From the NCBI GenBank assembly GCA_028277745.1, contig JANQFR010000091.1, positions 1 through 64,000 on the forward strand: 64,000 bases of DNA. The letters run 5' to 3'. Under the pieces are notes generated by a model. The model was not told the origin of the DNA. It made no database searches and worked only from the letters and a program-made list of their open reading frames with translations. The DNA is from Phycisphaeraceae bacterium. Its GTDB lineage: Bacteria > Planctomycetota > Phycisphaerae > Phycisphaerales > Phycisphaeraceae. The first letter of the stretch is position 1, and each line of letters starts with the position of its first letter. A program made the translations under genes and the position numbers. Of this stretch, positions 1-11,049 are shown in pieces.

Positions 1-2319
1 GCCGCCGAGGCGGCCGAGCCCGCCAAGCCTGCGCCGGCGGGCGCCCCCAACGTGCCGAATCGCCCCCATGTGGTGAAGCCCGCGGGCGAGCAGCTCGAAA
101 CGCCCAAGAAGGCGGTGATGCGCGGCCCCAAGGTGATCCGGGTGGAGAAGCCCGAGCCGGTCGAGACGCCCCGGCCCCGGCCGCGCGGCCCGCGGCCGGG
201 CGGCGCCGGCGGGGGAGGCGGTGGGGCCAGCCCCGCGATGGGCGAGGTCGAAGGCATCACCCGGTCGCGCGGCCCGGCCCGCGGCCGCGGCGCCGGCGGC
301 GCTCCGGCCGGCGGGAGCGATGCCCCCGCCCGCAAGCGGCGCCAGCTCAACACCCGGCGCGGCCGCTCCGCCGACGCGCTGCCCACCGGGCCCAGCAAGT
401 TCACCCAGGCCGACATGGAGGAGCTCGACGCCCGGCTCAAAGGCGCCGCCGGCTTCGTCAAGAAACGCCGACGCGACATGCGCACCCGCGAGAGCGGCGG
501 GCACGCCGCCCAGTCCGCCGTCGTCACCGGCGGCAAGGTCGAGATCCAGGAGCCCATCACCATCAAGGGCCTCTCCGCCGCCACCGGCATCAAGACCGCC
601 GACATCCTCAAGTACCTCTTCACCCAAAAGAAGGTCATGGCGACCGTCAACTCGGCGATCGACACCGAGGCCGCGATGGAGGTTGCCCTTGAATACGACA
701 TCGAGCTGGAGGTCAGGGAGCAGGAGACGGCCGAGCAGGTCGTCGTCAAGCAGTTCGAGGACCGTGAGCCGGTCGACGTCAAGCCCCGCCCGCCGGTGGT
801 GACGATCCTCGGCCACGTCGACCACGGCAAGACGTCGCTGCTGGACAAGATCCGCCAGGCCGACGTCGCCGCCCATGAGGCCGGTGGGATCACCCAGCAC
901 GTGGGCGCCTACCGCGTCACGATCGACGGCGCCGACGACAAGAAGAAGACCGTCGTGTTCCTCGACACCCCCGGCCACGAGGCGTTCACCTCCATGCGCA
1001 GCCGCGGGGCGAGCATGACCGACCTGGTCGTGCTGGTTGTCGCCGCCGACGACGGCGTGATGCCCCAGACCATCGAATCCATCAACCACGCCAAGGCCGC
1101 GGGCGTCCCGGTGATCGTGGCGCTCAACAAGATCGACGTGCCCCGCGCCACCACGGAGAACGTGCAGAAGATCCTCGGCCAACTCGCCGAGCAGGGGCTC
1201 AACCCCGGCGAGTGGGGCGGGGACACCGAGGTGGTCCGGACGTCGGCCGAGACCGGCGAGGGGGTCACCGACCTGATCGAGATCCTCGACCTGCAGGCCG
1301 AGTTGCTGGAGTTGAAGGCCGACTACGGCGGCAACGCGCGGGGCACGGTTATTGAGGCCGAGATGCAGCCCGGCCGGGGCCCGGTCGCCCGCGTCCTGGT
1401 GCAGGAAGGCCGGATCAAGGTGGGCGACTTCATCGTGTCCGGCCGATCGTTCGGCCGCGTCCGCGACATGACCGACGAACGCCGGCAGGCCGTCAAAGAG
1501 GCCGGCCCCGCCACGCCGCTGGAGATCTCCGGCCTCGACGAGATCCCCGACGCCGGCGACCACTTCTACGTCACCGACTCGCTCAAGAAGGCCGAGGGCG
1601 TCGCCCAGCAGTACCGCGACGCCGAACGCAAGGCCATGCTCGCCAGCCAGACCAAGGTCACGCTCGACAACTTCGCCGCCACCGTCGCCGCGGGCAACAT
1701 CATGGAGCTGCGTGTCGTCCTCAAGGCCGACGTGCAGGGCACCCTCGACGTGCTCAAGAAGAGCCTCGAAGAGCTCGGCAACGACGAGGTCGGCGTCAAG
1801 GTCATCCACTCCGCGGTGGGCGGCATCACCGAGTCAGACGTGCTGCTGGCCGACGCGTCGGACGCGATCGTCATCGGCTTCCACGTGATCGCCACCCCCC
1901 CGGTCCGGGAGATCGCCGAGGCCCGCAAGGTCGACGTCCGCCTGTACCGCGTCATCTACGACGTGACCGACGAGGTCAAGCAGGCGCTCGAGGGCATGCT
2001 CGCCCCCGAACGCAAGGAGGAGGACCTGGGCGCGGCCGACGTGAAGCAGGTCTTCAAGATCAGCAAGCTCGGCATGGTCGCCGGCTGCGTCGTGGCCGAG
2101 GGCGTGATCGAGAAGTCGTCGAAGGTCAAGCTGATCCGCGACGGCGTGATCATCACCGCGGACCGCGACATCGACAGCCTCCGCCGGGTCAAGGACGAGG
2201 TCCGTGAGGTCCGGGCGGGCACCGAGTGCGGCATCCGCATCGCGGGCTTCGAGGACATCAAGCCCGGCGACACCCTGACGTGCTACAAGGTCACCGAAGT
2301 CGCGAGGAAACTGGATTAG
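1..2319 (+). CDS. infB: Translation initiation factor IF-2, 5'-truncated by the window edge
   Basis: This GTPase delivers initiator fMet-tRNA to the 30S subunit and promotes subunit joining. The reading frame is open from base 1, so the true start lies upstream; a GTG at 52 is only an internal candidate. A Pro/Ala/Gly/Arg-rich linker, typical of the variable IF-2 N-terminus, precedes a conserved IF2_N segment at about 555-700. The GTPase motifs are clear: G1 GHVDHGKT at 811-834, G3 DTPGH at 964-978 and G4 NKID at 1126-1137. Domain II and the C-terminal fMet-tRNA-binding domains follow to a TAG. rbfA is next, as in the common nusA-infB-rbfA order. The identification is secure; only the N-terminus is missing. 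Confidence 0.97.
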   Translation, partial: AAEAAEPAKPAPAGAPNVPNRPHVVKPAGEQLETPKKAVMRGPKVIRVEKPEPVETPRPRPRGPRPGGAGGGGGGASPAMGEVEGITRSRGPARGRGAGGAPAGGSDAPARKRRQLNTRRGRSADALPTGPSKFTQADMEELDARLKGAAGFVKKRRRDMRTRESGGHAAQSAVVTGGKVEIQEPITIKGLSAATGIKTADILKYLFTQKKVMATVNSAIDTEAAMEVALEYDIELEVREQETAEQVVVKQFEDREPVDVKPRPPVVTILGHVDHGKTSLLDKIRQADVAAHEAGGITQHVGAYRVTIDGADDKKKTVVFLDTPGHEAFTSMRSRGASMTDLVVLVVAADDGVMPQTIESINHAKAAGVPVIVALNKIDVPRATTENVQKILGQLAEQGLNPGEWGGDTEVVRTSAETGEGVTDLIEILDLQAELLELKADYGGNARGTVIEAEMQPGRGPVARVLVQEGRIKVGDFIVSGRSFGRVRDMTDERRQAVKEAGPATPLEISGLDEIPDAGDHFYVTDSLKKAEGVAQQYRDAERKAMLASQTKVTLDNFAATVAAGNIMELRVVLKADVQGTLDVLKKSLEELGNDEVGVKVIHSAVGGITESDVLLADASDAIVIGFHVIATPPVREIAEARKVDVRLYRVIYDVTDEVKQALEGMLAPERKEEDLGAADVKQVFKISKLGMVAGCVVAEGVIEKSSKVKLIRDGVIITADRDIDSLRRVKDEVREVRAGTECGIRIAGFEDIKPGDTLTCYKVTEVARKLD

Positions 2320-2327
2320 GAAATTTC

Positions 2328-2418
2328 GTGGCCGGTGGCCGGTGGCCGGGGGCCAGTGAAGCAGACGCGTTCGATGCCGCGGCTTTTCACTGGCCCCCGG
2401 CCCCTGGCCCCTGGCCAC
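2328..2418. repeat. Large GC-rich inverted repeat between infB and rbfA
   Basis: The arms 2328-2360 and 2386-2418 are inverted copies of each other, 33 nt long with 29 matching positions, separated by a 25-nt loop. The core is a GTGGCC/GGCCAC motif repeated every 7 nt. It begins 8 nt after the infB stop and ends 8 nt before the rbfA ATG, so the transcript would fold into a long hairpin in this gap. No T-run follows, so it is not a classical terminator. It could be an RNA-processing or attenuation element, or a mobile palindromic repeat (REP-like). Confidence 0.8.
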
Positions 2419-2426
2419 TCTCCCCC

Positions 2427-2834
2427 ATGTCCCACCGTATCGCCCAGATCGAATCCACGTTGACCCGCGCGGTCGCTCAGGTCCTGCAGCGGCAGATCGC
2501 CGACCCGCGCATCGAAGGCATGGTCAGCATCACCCGGGTGAAGGTCACCGAAGACCTGGCGACGGCGTTTGTGTATGTTTCCGTGCTGCCGGAGCAGCAC
2601 CAGCGCAAGACGCTTTACGGGCTCAAGCACGCGGCCCGGCACATCGAGGGGCTTGCCCGCAAGCTGGTGGCGTTGCGGCAGGTGCCGCACCTGGAGTTCC
2701 GGCTGGATGAATCGTTGAAGAAACAGGCGCAGGTGTATGCCGCGATCGATGAAGCGATGCAGCGCACCGAGCCGGAGACCGAGAAACCCGACGGCGGCGC
2801 GGACCCGCCGCCGTCAAAGGACGACGCCTCGTGA
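2427..2834 (+). CDS. rbfA: Ribosome-binding factor A
   Basis: RbfA is a small KH-fold protein that binds the 30S precursor and assists 16S rRNA 5'-end maturation. The 135-residue product begins MSHRIAQIESTLTRAVAQ, carries the family signature around IADPRI and ITRVKVTEDLATAFVYVSVL, and ends in an acidic, Pro-rich tail beyond the folded domain, which is normal for the family. I chose the ATG at 2427 because conserved sequence begins there; a frame opening 201 nt earlier runs through the intergenic inverted repeat. Its stop overlaps the next gene's GTG by 4 nt (GTGA), which indicates translational coupling. Confidence 0.93.
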   Translation: MSHRIAQIESTLTRAVAQVLQRQIADPRIEGMVSITRVKVTEDLATAFVYVSVLPEQHQRKTLYGLKHAARHIEGLARKLVALRQVPHLEFRLDESLKKQAQVYAAIDEAMQRTEPETEKPDGGADPPPSKDDAS

Positions 2835-3565
2835 AACAGGACGCCAGGGCGAAGAAGCTCGCCGCACTGCTCAAGAAAATCGCCGCCCGCAAGACCCCCG
2901 AAGAGGCCCCGCCGCGCGACGCGTCGGCGCAGATGGTGGTCGCCTTTCTTCAGTGGCGGGCCACCCGCAGGCAGGCCGAGGCCGCGTTTGAAGCGCTCCT
3001 CGCCGAGATGGTCGACATCAACGAGCTGCGGGTGAGCCACCTGGAAGAGGTCCTTCACGTCCTGGGCGACGATTACCCGCTGGCCGAACAGCGCATGCTG
3101 CGGATGCGCGAGGCGCTCAACGAGGTCTTCCGGCGCGAGCACGGCATCGCGATGGCGTCGATCGAATCCAAGAGCAAGAAGGAGCAGCGGTCTTACCTCG
3201 AAACGCTGCCCGGCATCACCCCCTACGTGGTTTCGCAGGTGATGCTGCTGGCGTTCGGCGGGCACGCGATCCCGGTGGACGAGAAGCTCGTCGCGCTGCT
3301 GGCCCGGGAGGGCGTGGCCGAAGCCGACGACACGCCGCCCGCCGAGGTCGAGTCGTACCTGCTCCGCCAGATCAAGGCGGGCGAGGCGGCCGACGCCCAC
3401 CTCCTGCTCCAGGCCTGGTCGGATTCCCTCAAGACCCCCGCCGTCAAAAAAGCGGCCTCGCCGGCCGCCAAACCCGCGGCCGCGTCGCGCTCAACAAAAA
3501 AAAAGTCCACTAAGAAAAAACCCGCCTCCCGCGCGGCCGGCTCGGTCAAAAAGAAGAAGAAATGA
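2831..3565 (+). CDS. Helix-hairpin-helix (endonuclease III-like) protein with Lys-rich tail
   Basis: The 244-residue product resembles the HhH-GPD DNA-glycosylase fold. A hairpin of the form LPGITPYVVSQVML lies at about residues 126-139, followed by a VDEKL segment where endonuclease III has VDxH with its catalytic Asp. The position of the usual catalytic Lys in the hairpin (LPGVGRKTA) is not Lys here, and no Cys cluster for an iron-sulfur centre is seen. The last 45 residues are almost entirely Lys, Ala and Ser, like a nucleic-acid-binding tail. GTG start at 2831 overlaps the rbfA stop, and its own stop overlaps hisG. A DNA-binding role is inferred; the enzymatic function is unproven. Confidence 0.6.
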   Translation: MKQDARAKKLAALLKKIAARKTPEEAPPRDASAQMVVAFLQWRATRRQAEAAFEALLAEMVDINELRVSHLEEVLHVLGDDYPLAEQRMLRMREALNEVFRREHGIAMASIESKSKKEQRSYLETLPGITPYVVSQVMLLAFGGHAIPVDEKLVALLAREGVAEADDTPPAEVESYLLRQIKAGEAADAHLLLQAWSDSLKTPAVKKAASPAAKPAAASRSTKKKSTKKKPASRAAGSVKKKKK

Positions 3566-4461
3566 CGGCCATGACATCCGACGCCTCCCAGCCCGTCCTG
3601 AAAATCGGCCTCCCCAAGGGGAGCCTCGAAGCGCCCACGCTCGACCTGCTCCGCAAGGTCGGCTATGACGTCCACGTCTCCAGCCGGTCCTATGTCCCCC
3701 AGATCGACGATCCGTCGATCGAAGCGGTCATGTTCCGCTCCCAGGAGATGTCACGCTATGTCGAAGACGGCGTGATCGACATGGGGATCTGCGGCCACGA
3801 CTGGGTCGTGGAGAACGGGTCCGACGTGCACGAGGTCTGTGAGCTGGAGTATTCCCGCGCCACCGCCAAGCCGGTGCGTTGGGTTCTCGCCGCGCCCGAA
3901 GAGGGCGGGGTCGACAAGCCGGAAGACCTCGCCGGGGGGATCATCGCCACGGAGCTGATGAACACGACCCGCAAGTTCTTTTCAGATCGCGACATCCCCG
4001 TGAAAAAGGTGGAGTTCAGCTGGGGCGCCACCGAGGTGAAGGCCCGGCTGGTCGACGCCATCGTCGACGTGACCGAGACCGGCTCGTCCCTGCGGGCCAA
4101 CAAGCTCAAGGTCATCGCCGAGCTGCTGCATTCCACGACCCGGCTGATCGCCAACAAACAGTCGTGGACAGACGGCTGGAAGCGGCAAAGAATAGAAGAC
4201 CTCGCACTGTTGCTGCGGGGCGCCATCGCGGCGCGGTCGAAAGTGGGATTGAAAATGAACGTGCCTCGCGCCAGCCTTGATGCCGTGCTCGACCTGCTGC
4301 CCGCGGCGCAGTCGCCCACGGTCAACGACCTGCGCGACCCCGAATGGGTGGCGGTCGAGGTGATCGTGGACCAGAAGGTCGAGCGCGAGCTGGCGCCGTC
4401 GTTGCGGCGGGCCGGCGCGACCGGGATTTTCAGCTACGCGTTGAACAAAGTGATTCCTTAA
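3562..4461 (+). CDS. hisG: ATP phosphoribosyltransferase, long form
   Basis: HisG condenses ATP with PRPP in the first, feedback-inhibited step of histidine biosynthesis. The product of about 299 residues starts LKIGLPKGSLEAPTLDLLRKVGY, the conserved N-terminus, and contains the family's IATELMNTTRKFF and VDVTETGSSLRANKL (PRPP-binding) segments. The length and the C-terminal region from about residue 220 fit the long form, which carries a regulatory ACT-like domain and needs no HisZ. ATG at 3562 overlaps the preceding stop (ATGA); a second ATG at 3571 is also possible. No other his genes are nearby, so the pathway is dispersed. Confidence 0.95.
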   Translation: MTAMTSDASQPVLKIGLPKGSLEAPTLDLLRKVGYDVHVSSRSYVPQIDDPSIEAVMFRSQEMSRYVEDGVIDMGICGHDWVVENGSDVHEVCELEYSRATAKPVRWVLAAPEEGGVDKPEDLAGGIIATELMNTTRKFFSDRDIPVKKVEFSWGATEVKARLVDAIVDVTETGSSLRANKLKVIAELLHSTTRLIANKQSWTDGWKRQRIEDLALLLRGAIAARSKVGLKMNVPRASLDAVLDLLPAAQSPTVNDLRDPEWVAVEVIVDQKVERELAPSLRRAGATGIFSYALNKVIP

Positions 4462-4489
4462 GCGTCCCAGAACGCCGGGAGTTGTGTGT

Positions 4490-7400
4490 ATGAAGCGGAC
4501 GCGTCATCTCAGCTTGGCCTGGCTCGGGGTTGCAATCATCGTGGCGGCTTGCCAGAGCCCGACGCCGCGTCCCTCAGGCGGGCTCTCTCCGTCCTCGGTC
4601 ACGACCGCGTACCGGCCTGACGCCGTTGTTCCGCCGCCCGGGCTCGACGCCGACCAGCTCACGCCCCTGACCGGCGCCGACGCCGACCAGGCCCGGCTGC
4701 CGCTCGAAGAGGTCGTGGCGTTGACGCCCAAGCCCAAGCCGCTCGCCCGACCCGCGGCAACCGACCCGATCACCGCCGCGGTGGTGGAGGCGGGCCCGCC
4801 CCTGGCCGCCCAGCGCGCCTACGCCGCGGGCCGCGCCGCCTGGAAAGATGGCGACAATTTCGGCGCGATCCGGCAACTCCAGTCGGCGCTGCGATTGGCG
4901 CCCGGCAGCCCCCAGGTGTTGAGGCTGCTGGGCCGGATCTTCGGTGAGACCGGCAATAAGGTCCGCGCCGCGGTCTATCTTGAGCAGGCCGCCGCCCTTG
5001 ACCCACAGGAACCCACGACGCTCTACCTGCTGGGCCGGTACGCCCTGGAGCAGCATCAGGACGACGCCGCCATCGCCTATTTCGCCGCCGCGCAGGACGC
5101 GATCAACGCCGCGGGGGACGGGTCCGACGTCGACCCGGTGCTGCCGATCCTGATCCACCATTACCTCGGCTCGGCCCTGCGCAACGCCGGTTACGCGCAC
5201 GCCGCGTCCGATCAGTTCAACGCCTTTCTCGAGGCGCCCCGTGAGCGTTTCCGCGATACCCGGCTGTCGCGGGAGCTGCTGTTCCTGGATCAGCAACGCG
5301 GCGCCGTCTACGTGGTCCTCGGCGATCAGCACCACCAGTTGGGCGACCCCGAGGCGGCGCTGGCGGCCTATGAAAAAACCGCAGAGATGGGCTTCAGCGA
5401 TCGGCTCGGCCTCGTGCGTCGGCTCGTCTACACCTACCTCCGACTGGGCCACCCTGACCGGGCGCGGCAGATCGTGCTCAACCGGATCGCCGACGCCGCG
5501 GACGACCCGCAGACCCTAAGGCTGGTTTCTTACCTGGCCGACCAGGGGCTCGACCCCGGCGAGATCGCCGCGCAGCTCCAACGTGTCTACCGCGACAGCG
5601 ACCAGTCGGCGGCCATGGTGCTGGCCCTGTCGGAGCTGGTGCCGGACGAGGAAGGCCTGGCGATGCTGGCCGACCACCTCAGAACCCGGCCGGGCGACCA
5701 GGCGGTGTTTGAAGAGCTGGTCCGCCGCGGGACCGTTGAGAAACCGCTCGACCCGGCGATGATGACGGACCTCTTGCTGCTGACCGCCGACGCCATGGCG
5801 GGCGCCCCGCAGAACGCCCGGGCCTACGCCGGTTTCTTCCTGGCCAACGCCGGCCGGCTCGACGACGTGATCTTCGCCCTTGACGCTGTTTTCGAGGACG
5901 CGGCCCACCCCGACATGCTGCTGGCGCTCAAGGGCGTCGGGCTCGCCACCAACGCCCGGATGGACGACGCCATCGCGGTGTTCCAGCAGGCGATCCAGGC
6001 CGAGCCGGAGAACGACCTGCCCCGCCTTGAACTGACCAAGATCATGGTTATCCGGCGGGATTTCGAGCAGGCCCAGCGCCTGCTCGAACCGCTTGCCGAC
6101 CGCAACGACGCCGATGTCATCCAGCTGCGGGTCCGCGTCTTGAAGGAAACCGGCCGACAGGCCGAGGCGTTGGCCCTGCTCGACCGGATGCTGCGGTCCG
6201 GCGATGCGCCGGCGCGGCTGACGCTGGAGAAAGCCCGCCTGCAGGTGCAGATGCAGGATATCGAGGGCGCCGAGCAGACTCTGCTCGATGCGTTGAACCG
6301 CAGCCCCAACGAAGAGGCGGTCTACGCGGCGCTGTTCGAGATCTATGAAACCGCCCCCGATGCGACGCGGAAGTACCAACGGCTGATGCGGCGGATGCTC
6401 GGCGCCATCCCCCAGAGCCGCATCGCCCGGCTCAAACGCGCCGAGTGGCTGATCATCCGGCGGGACTTCGGCCAGTCCGAAGCCCTGCTCAACGAGCTGC
6501 TCAAGGAAAACGCCAACGACCTCAAGGCGATCGCCGCCTTGCTCGACCTGTACGCCTCGTCCGACCGTCGCGAGCGGGCCGACGCCTTGATCGACCAGAA
6601 GTTGGCGGAGAACCCCGCCAACTTCCCGCTGCTGCGCGTGGCGCACCAGTTCTACACCCGGGTCCGCGACCGTGAGAAGCTCCTGGAGATGGAGGAGCGG
6701 ATGCTGATGCTCGAATCGCCCAGCGCGGCCCGGACCGAAAACCTCGGTCGGCTCTACCTGGTCACCCAGCGTCCCGAGTTGGCGGCCGAGCTGCTCCGGC
6801 AAGCCATCGATGACGACCAGACCCAGGCCACGGACAGCATGATCGTGCTGCTGTGGCAGGCGCTGATGCAGCTCGAACGGATCGACGAAGCGCTGGCGCT
6901 GCTCGAAGAACAGTTCGACGCGGGTCGGCTCGACAACCCCGAAGCGTTCGTGCAGCTGCGCTGGCAGACGCTCTGGAACGCGGAGCGGTTCGACGAAGCC
7001 GAGGCGGTGATCAAGGCCGCCATGGATCAGTTCCCCGATCAGGCGGCGGACTTCGGCTACGATTGGGCGGTGCTCGTGACGATGCGCGGCGAGCGCGGCC
7101 GGGCCGAGCAGATCATGACCGAGCTGATCGAGCGGTTCCCCGACCATCCGGGGATCAACAACGACCTGGCGTACACCTGGACGGTGCAGAACCGGAACCT
7201 GGAGCGGGCGTTGGAGATGACCCGCCGCGCGGTGGACGCCGAGCCGGATAACGCGGCGTACCTCGATTCGCTGGGCTGGGTGCTGTACAAGCTCGGGCGG
7301 TTTGACGAAGCGGTGGTGCGGCTACGTCAGGCGATGGCGGCGGCGCAGGTGGCGGCCCAGCAGGCGCAGCGCGAGAACCAGCAGGTCGACACCGCGACCC

Positions 7401-7672
7401 TGGCGGTCGTGGGCGACCACCTGGGCGACGCGCTGTACCGGGCCGGCAAGACGAAGCAGGCGATCAAGACGTGGCGCGAGGCGCGTGAGGTCACGCCCGA
7501 AGGGGTGGAGGACGAGTCTTCTGACCTGTATCAGTTGGCGGACCGGCTGCAGGAGAAAGTCGACGCCGCCGAGGCCGGCCGGCCCGCGCCGGTCGCCGAC
7601 GCCCCGGGCGCCGACGAGGCCCCGATGGACCCGGATCCGGCCGCCGCGGCCGACCCGGCGCAGAACCCGTAA
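4490..7672 (+). CDS. Large tetratricopeptide-repeat lipoprotein
   Basis: A protein of about 1060 residues beginning MKRTRHLSLAWLGV with a hydrophobic segment and lipobox VAAC, which predicts a lipid-anchored protein. After a Pro-rich linker of about 90 residues, TPR-like helical repeats run almost to the end, recognisable as repeated A/G/L/Y/A patterns (for example RLLGRIFGETG, LYLLGRYALEQ, YLDSLGWVLYKLGRFDEAV). The tail is Ala/Pro/Asp-rich. Proteins of this shape usually act as scaffolds in envelope or secretion complexes; the partner is not evident. A GTG at 4484 is in frame, but ATG at 4490, with GGGAG about 10 nt upstream, is preferred. Confidence 0.8.
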   Translation: MKRTRHLSLAWLGVAIIVAACQSPTPRPSGGLSPSSVTTAYRPDAVVPPPGLDADQLTPLTGADADQARLPLEEVVALTPKPKPLARPAATDPITAAVVEAGPPLAAQRAYAAGRAAWKDGDNFGAIRQLQSALRLAPGSPQVLRLLGRIFGETGNKVRAAVYLEQAAALDPQEPTTLYLLGRYALEQHQDDAAIAYFAAAQDAINAAGDGSDVDPVLPILIHHYLGSALRNAGYAHAASDQFNAFLEAPRERFRDTRLSRELLFLDQQRGAVYVVLGDQHHQLGDPEAALAAYEKTAEMGFSDRLGLVRRLVYTYLRLGHPDRARQIVLNRIADAADDPQTLRLVSYLADQGLDPGEIAAQLQRVYRDSDQSAAMVLALSELVPDEEGLAMLADHLRTRPGDQAVFEELVRRGTVEKPLDPAMMTDLLLLTADAMAGAPQNARAYAGFFLANAGRLDDVIFALDAVFEDAAHPDMLLALKGVGLATNARMDDAIAVFQQAIQAEPENDLPRLELTKIMVIRRDFEQAQRLLEPLADRNDADVIQLRVRVLKETGRQAEALALLDRMLRSGDAPARLTLEKARLQVQMQDIEGAEQTLLDALNRSPNEEAVYAALFEIYETAPDATRKYQRLMRRMLGAIPQSRIARLKRAEWLIIRRDFGQSEALLNELLKENANDLKAIAALLDLYASSDRRERADALIDQKLAENPANFPLLRVAHQFYTRVRDREKLLEMEERMLMLESPSAARTENLGRLYLVTQRPELAAELLRQAIDDDQTQATDSMIVLLWQALMQLERIDEALALLEEQFDAGRLDNPEAFVQLRWQTLWNAERFDEAEAVIKAAMDQFPDQAADFGYDWAVLVTMRGERGRAEQIMTELIERFPDHPGINNDLAYTWTVQNRNLERALEMTRRAVDAEPDNAAYLDSLGWVLYKLGRFDEAVVRLRQAMAAAQVAAQQAQRENQQVDTATLAVVGDHLGDALYRAGKTKQAIKTWREAREVTPEGVEDESSDLYQLADRLQEKVDAAEAGRPAPVADAPGADEAPMDPDPAAAADPAQNP

Positions 7673-7721
7673 ATCCTTGGGAAACGACCGGTTGCTCCAC
7701 ATCCCGACGCCGCCCGACCGG

Positions 7722-7751
7722 TTGGCGAAACCCCTTGCAATCTGTTAAAAT
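7722..7751 (+). promoter_or_regulatory. Candidate sigma-70 promoter of gyrB
   Basis: TTGGCG at 7722-7727 is followed after 18 nt by TAAAAT at 7746-7751, which is preceded by TG (extended -10, TGTTAAAAT). The AT-rich tract stands out in this GC-rich background. It lies about 90 nt upstream of the gyrB start. Confidence 0.55.
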
Positions 7752-7838
7752 TAACACTTTGAAACGACCCGCGTCGGATGGGACTGGACCCGCTGTCCGC
7801 GGGCTGACGTGCGGGCTCCACGGAAGGCGAACTCAGGC

Positions 7839-10424
<2,586 letters not shown>

Positions 10425-10449
10425 CATTCGACGCGGTTATGCTGATGTC

Positions 10450-10998
10450 ATGGTTGTCCGCGGTCCGCAACAACAGGCAGCTTTGCTGATGCTCACGGAT
10501 GATGAGTCGCCGATTTTTCGTGTCGCCCGGGAGATCACCGCGGCGTGCCGGGAGGAAGGGCTTGAGGCGGCGATCATCGGCGGGGTGGCGGTGTTCCTCC
10601 ACGGCTATCCGCGAACCACCAGAGATGTAGACGCCTTCTGCAGCGATCGTCGCGCGGTGGCCGAGGCGCTCACGCGCCGCGGTTTTGAGTGGGACGAAGC
10701 CAACCGCGAATTTGTGCGGCACGGCATCCCCATCCACCTCATGAACGCCGAGGAACTTGGTTACGGCCCAACCTACTTCGAAGAGCGCAGCAACATCAAC
10801 GTTGTCTCGTTGGCGGAGTTGCTCACGCTGAAATTGAAAACCGGGGTGCGGGCCATCCACCGGGCGAAGGACCTGGCCGACATTGTCGAACTGATCAAGG
10901 CTCGTGACGTGACGATGTCCTATTCGTCACGGATCGCGGAAGACGTCCGTCCGGAGTTCCGCCGCATCATTTCCGAATTGCGGGCGGATCGCGGTTAA
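10450..10998 (+). CDS. Nucleotidyltransferase-like protein (MNT/AbiEii-type fold)
   Basis: A 182-residue product with the pattern IIGGVAVFLHGYPRTTRDVDAF at about residues 40-61, split here only by chemistry: GG, then HG, then R-T-T-R-D-V-D, which is typical of minimal nucleotidyltransferase folds used in toxin-antitoxin and defence systems. A later stretch, LKLKTGVRAIHRAKDLADIVELI, matches the helical region that follows the catalytic fold in such proteins. No HEPN or other partner gene adjoins it. Start ATG at 10450; ATG at 10489 would give a shorter protein that keeps all motifs. The fold is moderately certain, the role unknown. Confidence 0.6.
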   Translation: MVVRGPQQQAALLMLTDDESPIFRVAREITAACREEGLEAAIIGGVAVFLHGYPRTTRDVDAFCSDRRAVAEALTRRGFEWDEANREFVRHGIPIHLMNAEELGYGPTYFEERSNINVVSLAELLTLKLKTGVRAIHRAKDLADIVELIKARDVTMSYSSRIAEDVRPEFRRIISELRADRG

Positions 10999-11011
10999 CG
11001 CCATTGAACGC

Positions 11012-11036
11012 AGCCCCGCATTCCGCATGCGGGGCT
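11012..11036. terminator. Bidirectional hairpin between convergent genes
   Basis: A perfect 9-bp stem, AGCCCCGCA at 11012-11020 with TGCGGGGCT at 11028-11036, closes a 7-nt loop. It sits midway between the ends of the nucleotidyltransferase gene (plus) and the YceI-type gene (minus). Neither side has a strong T-run. Confidence 0.5.
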
Positions 11037-11049
11037 TCAACTTCAAACG

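Noticed and set aside
5516..7147. Long open frame antisense to the TPR lipoprotein gene
   Set aside because: High GC leaves few stop codons in this frame; the translation is low-complexity (Gln/Leu/Val/Gly-rich) and has no recognisable domain, while the plus-strand frame has clear TPR repeats.
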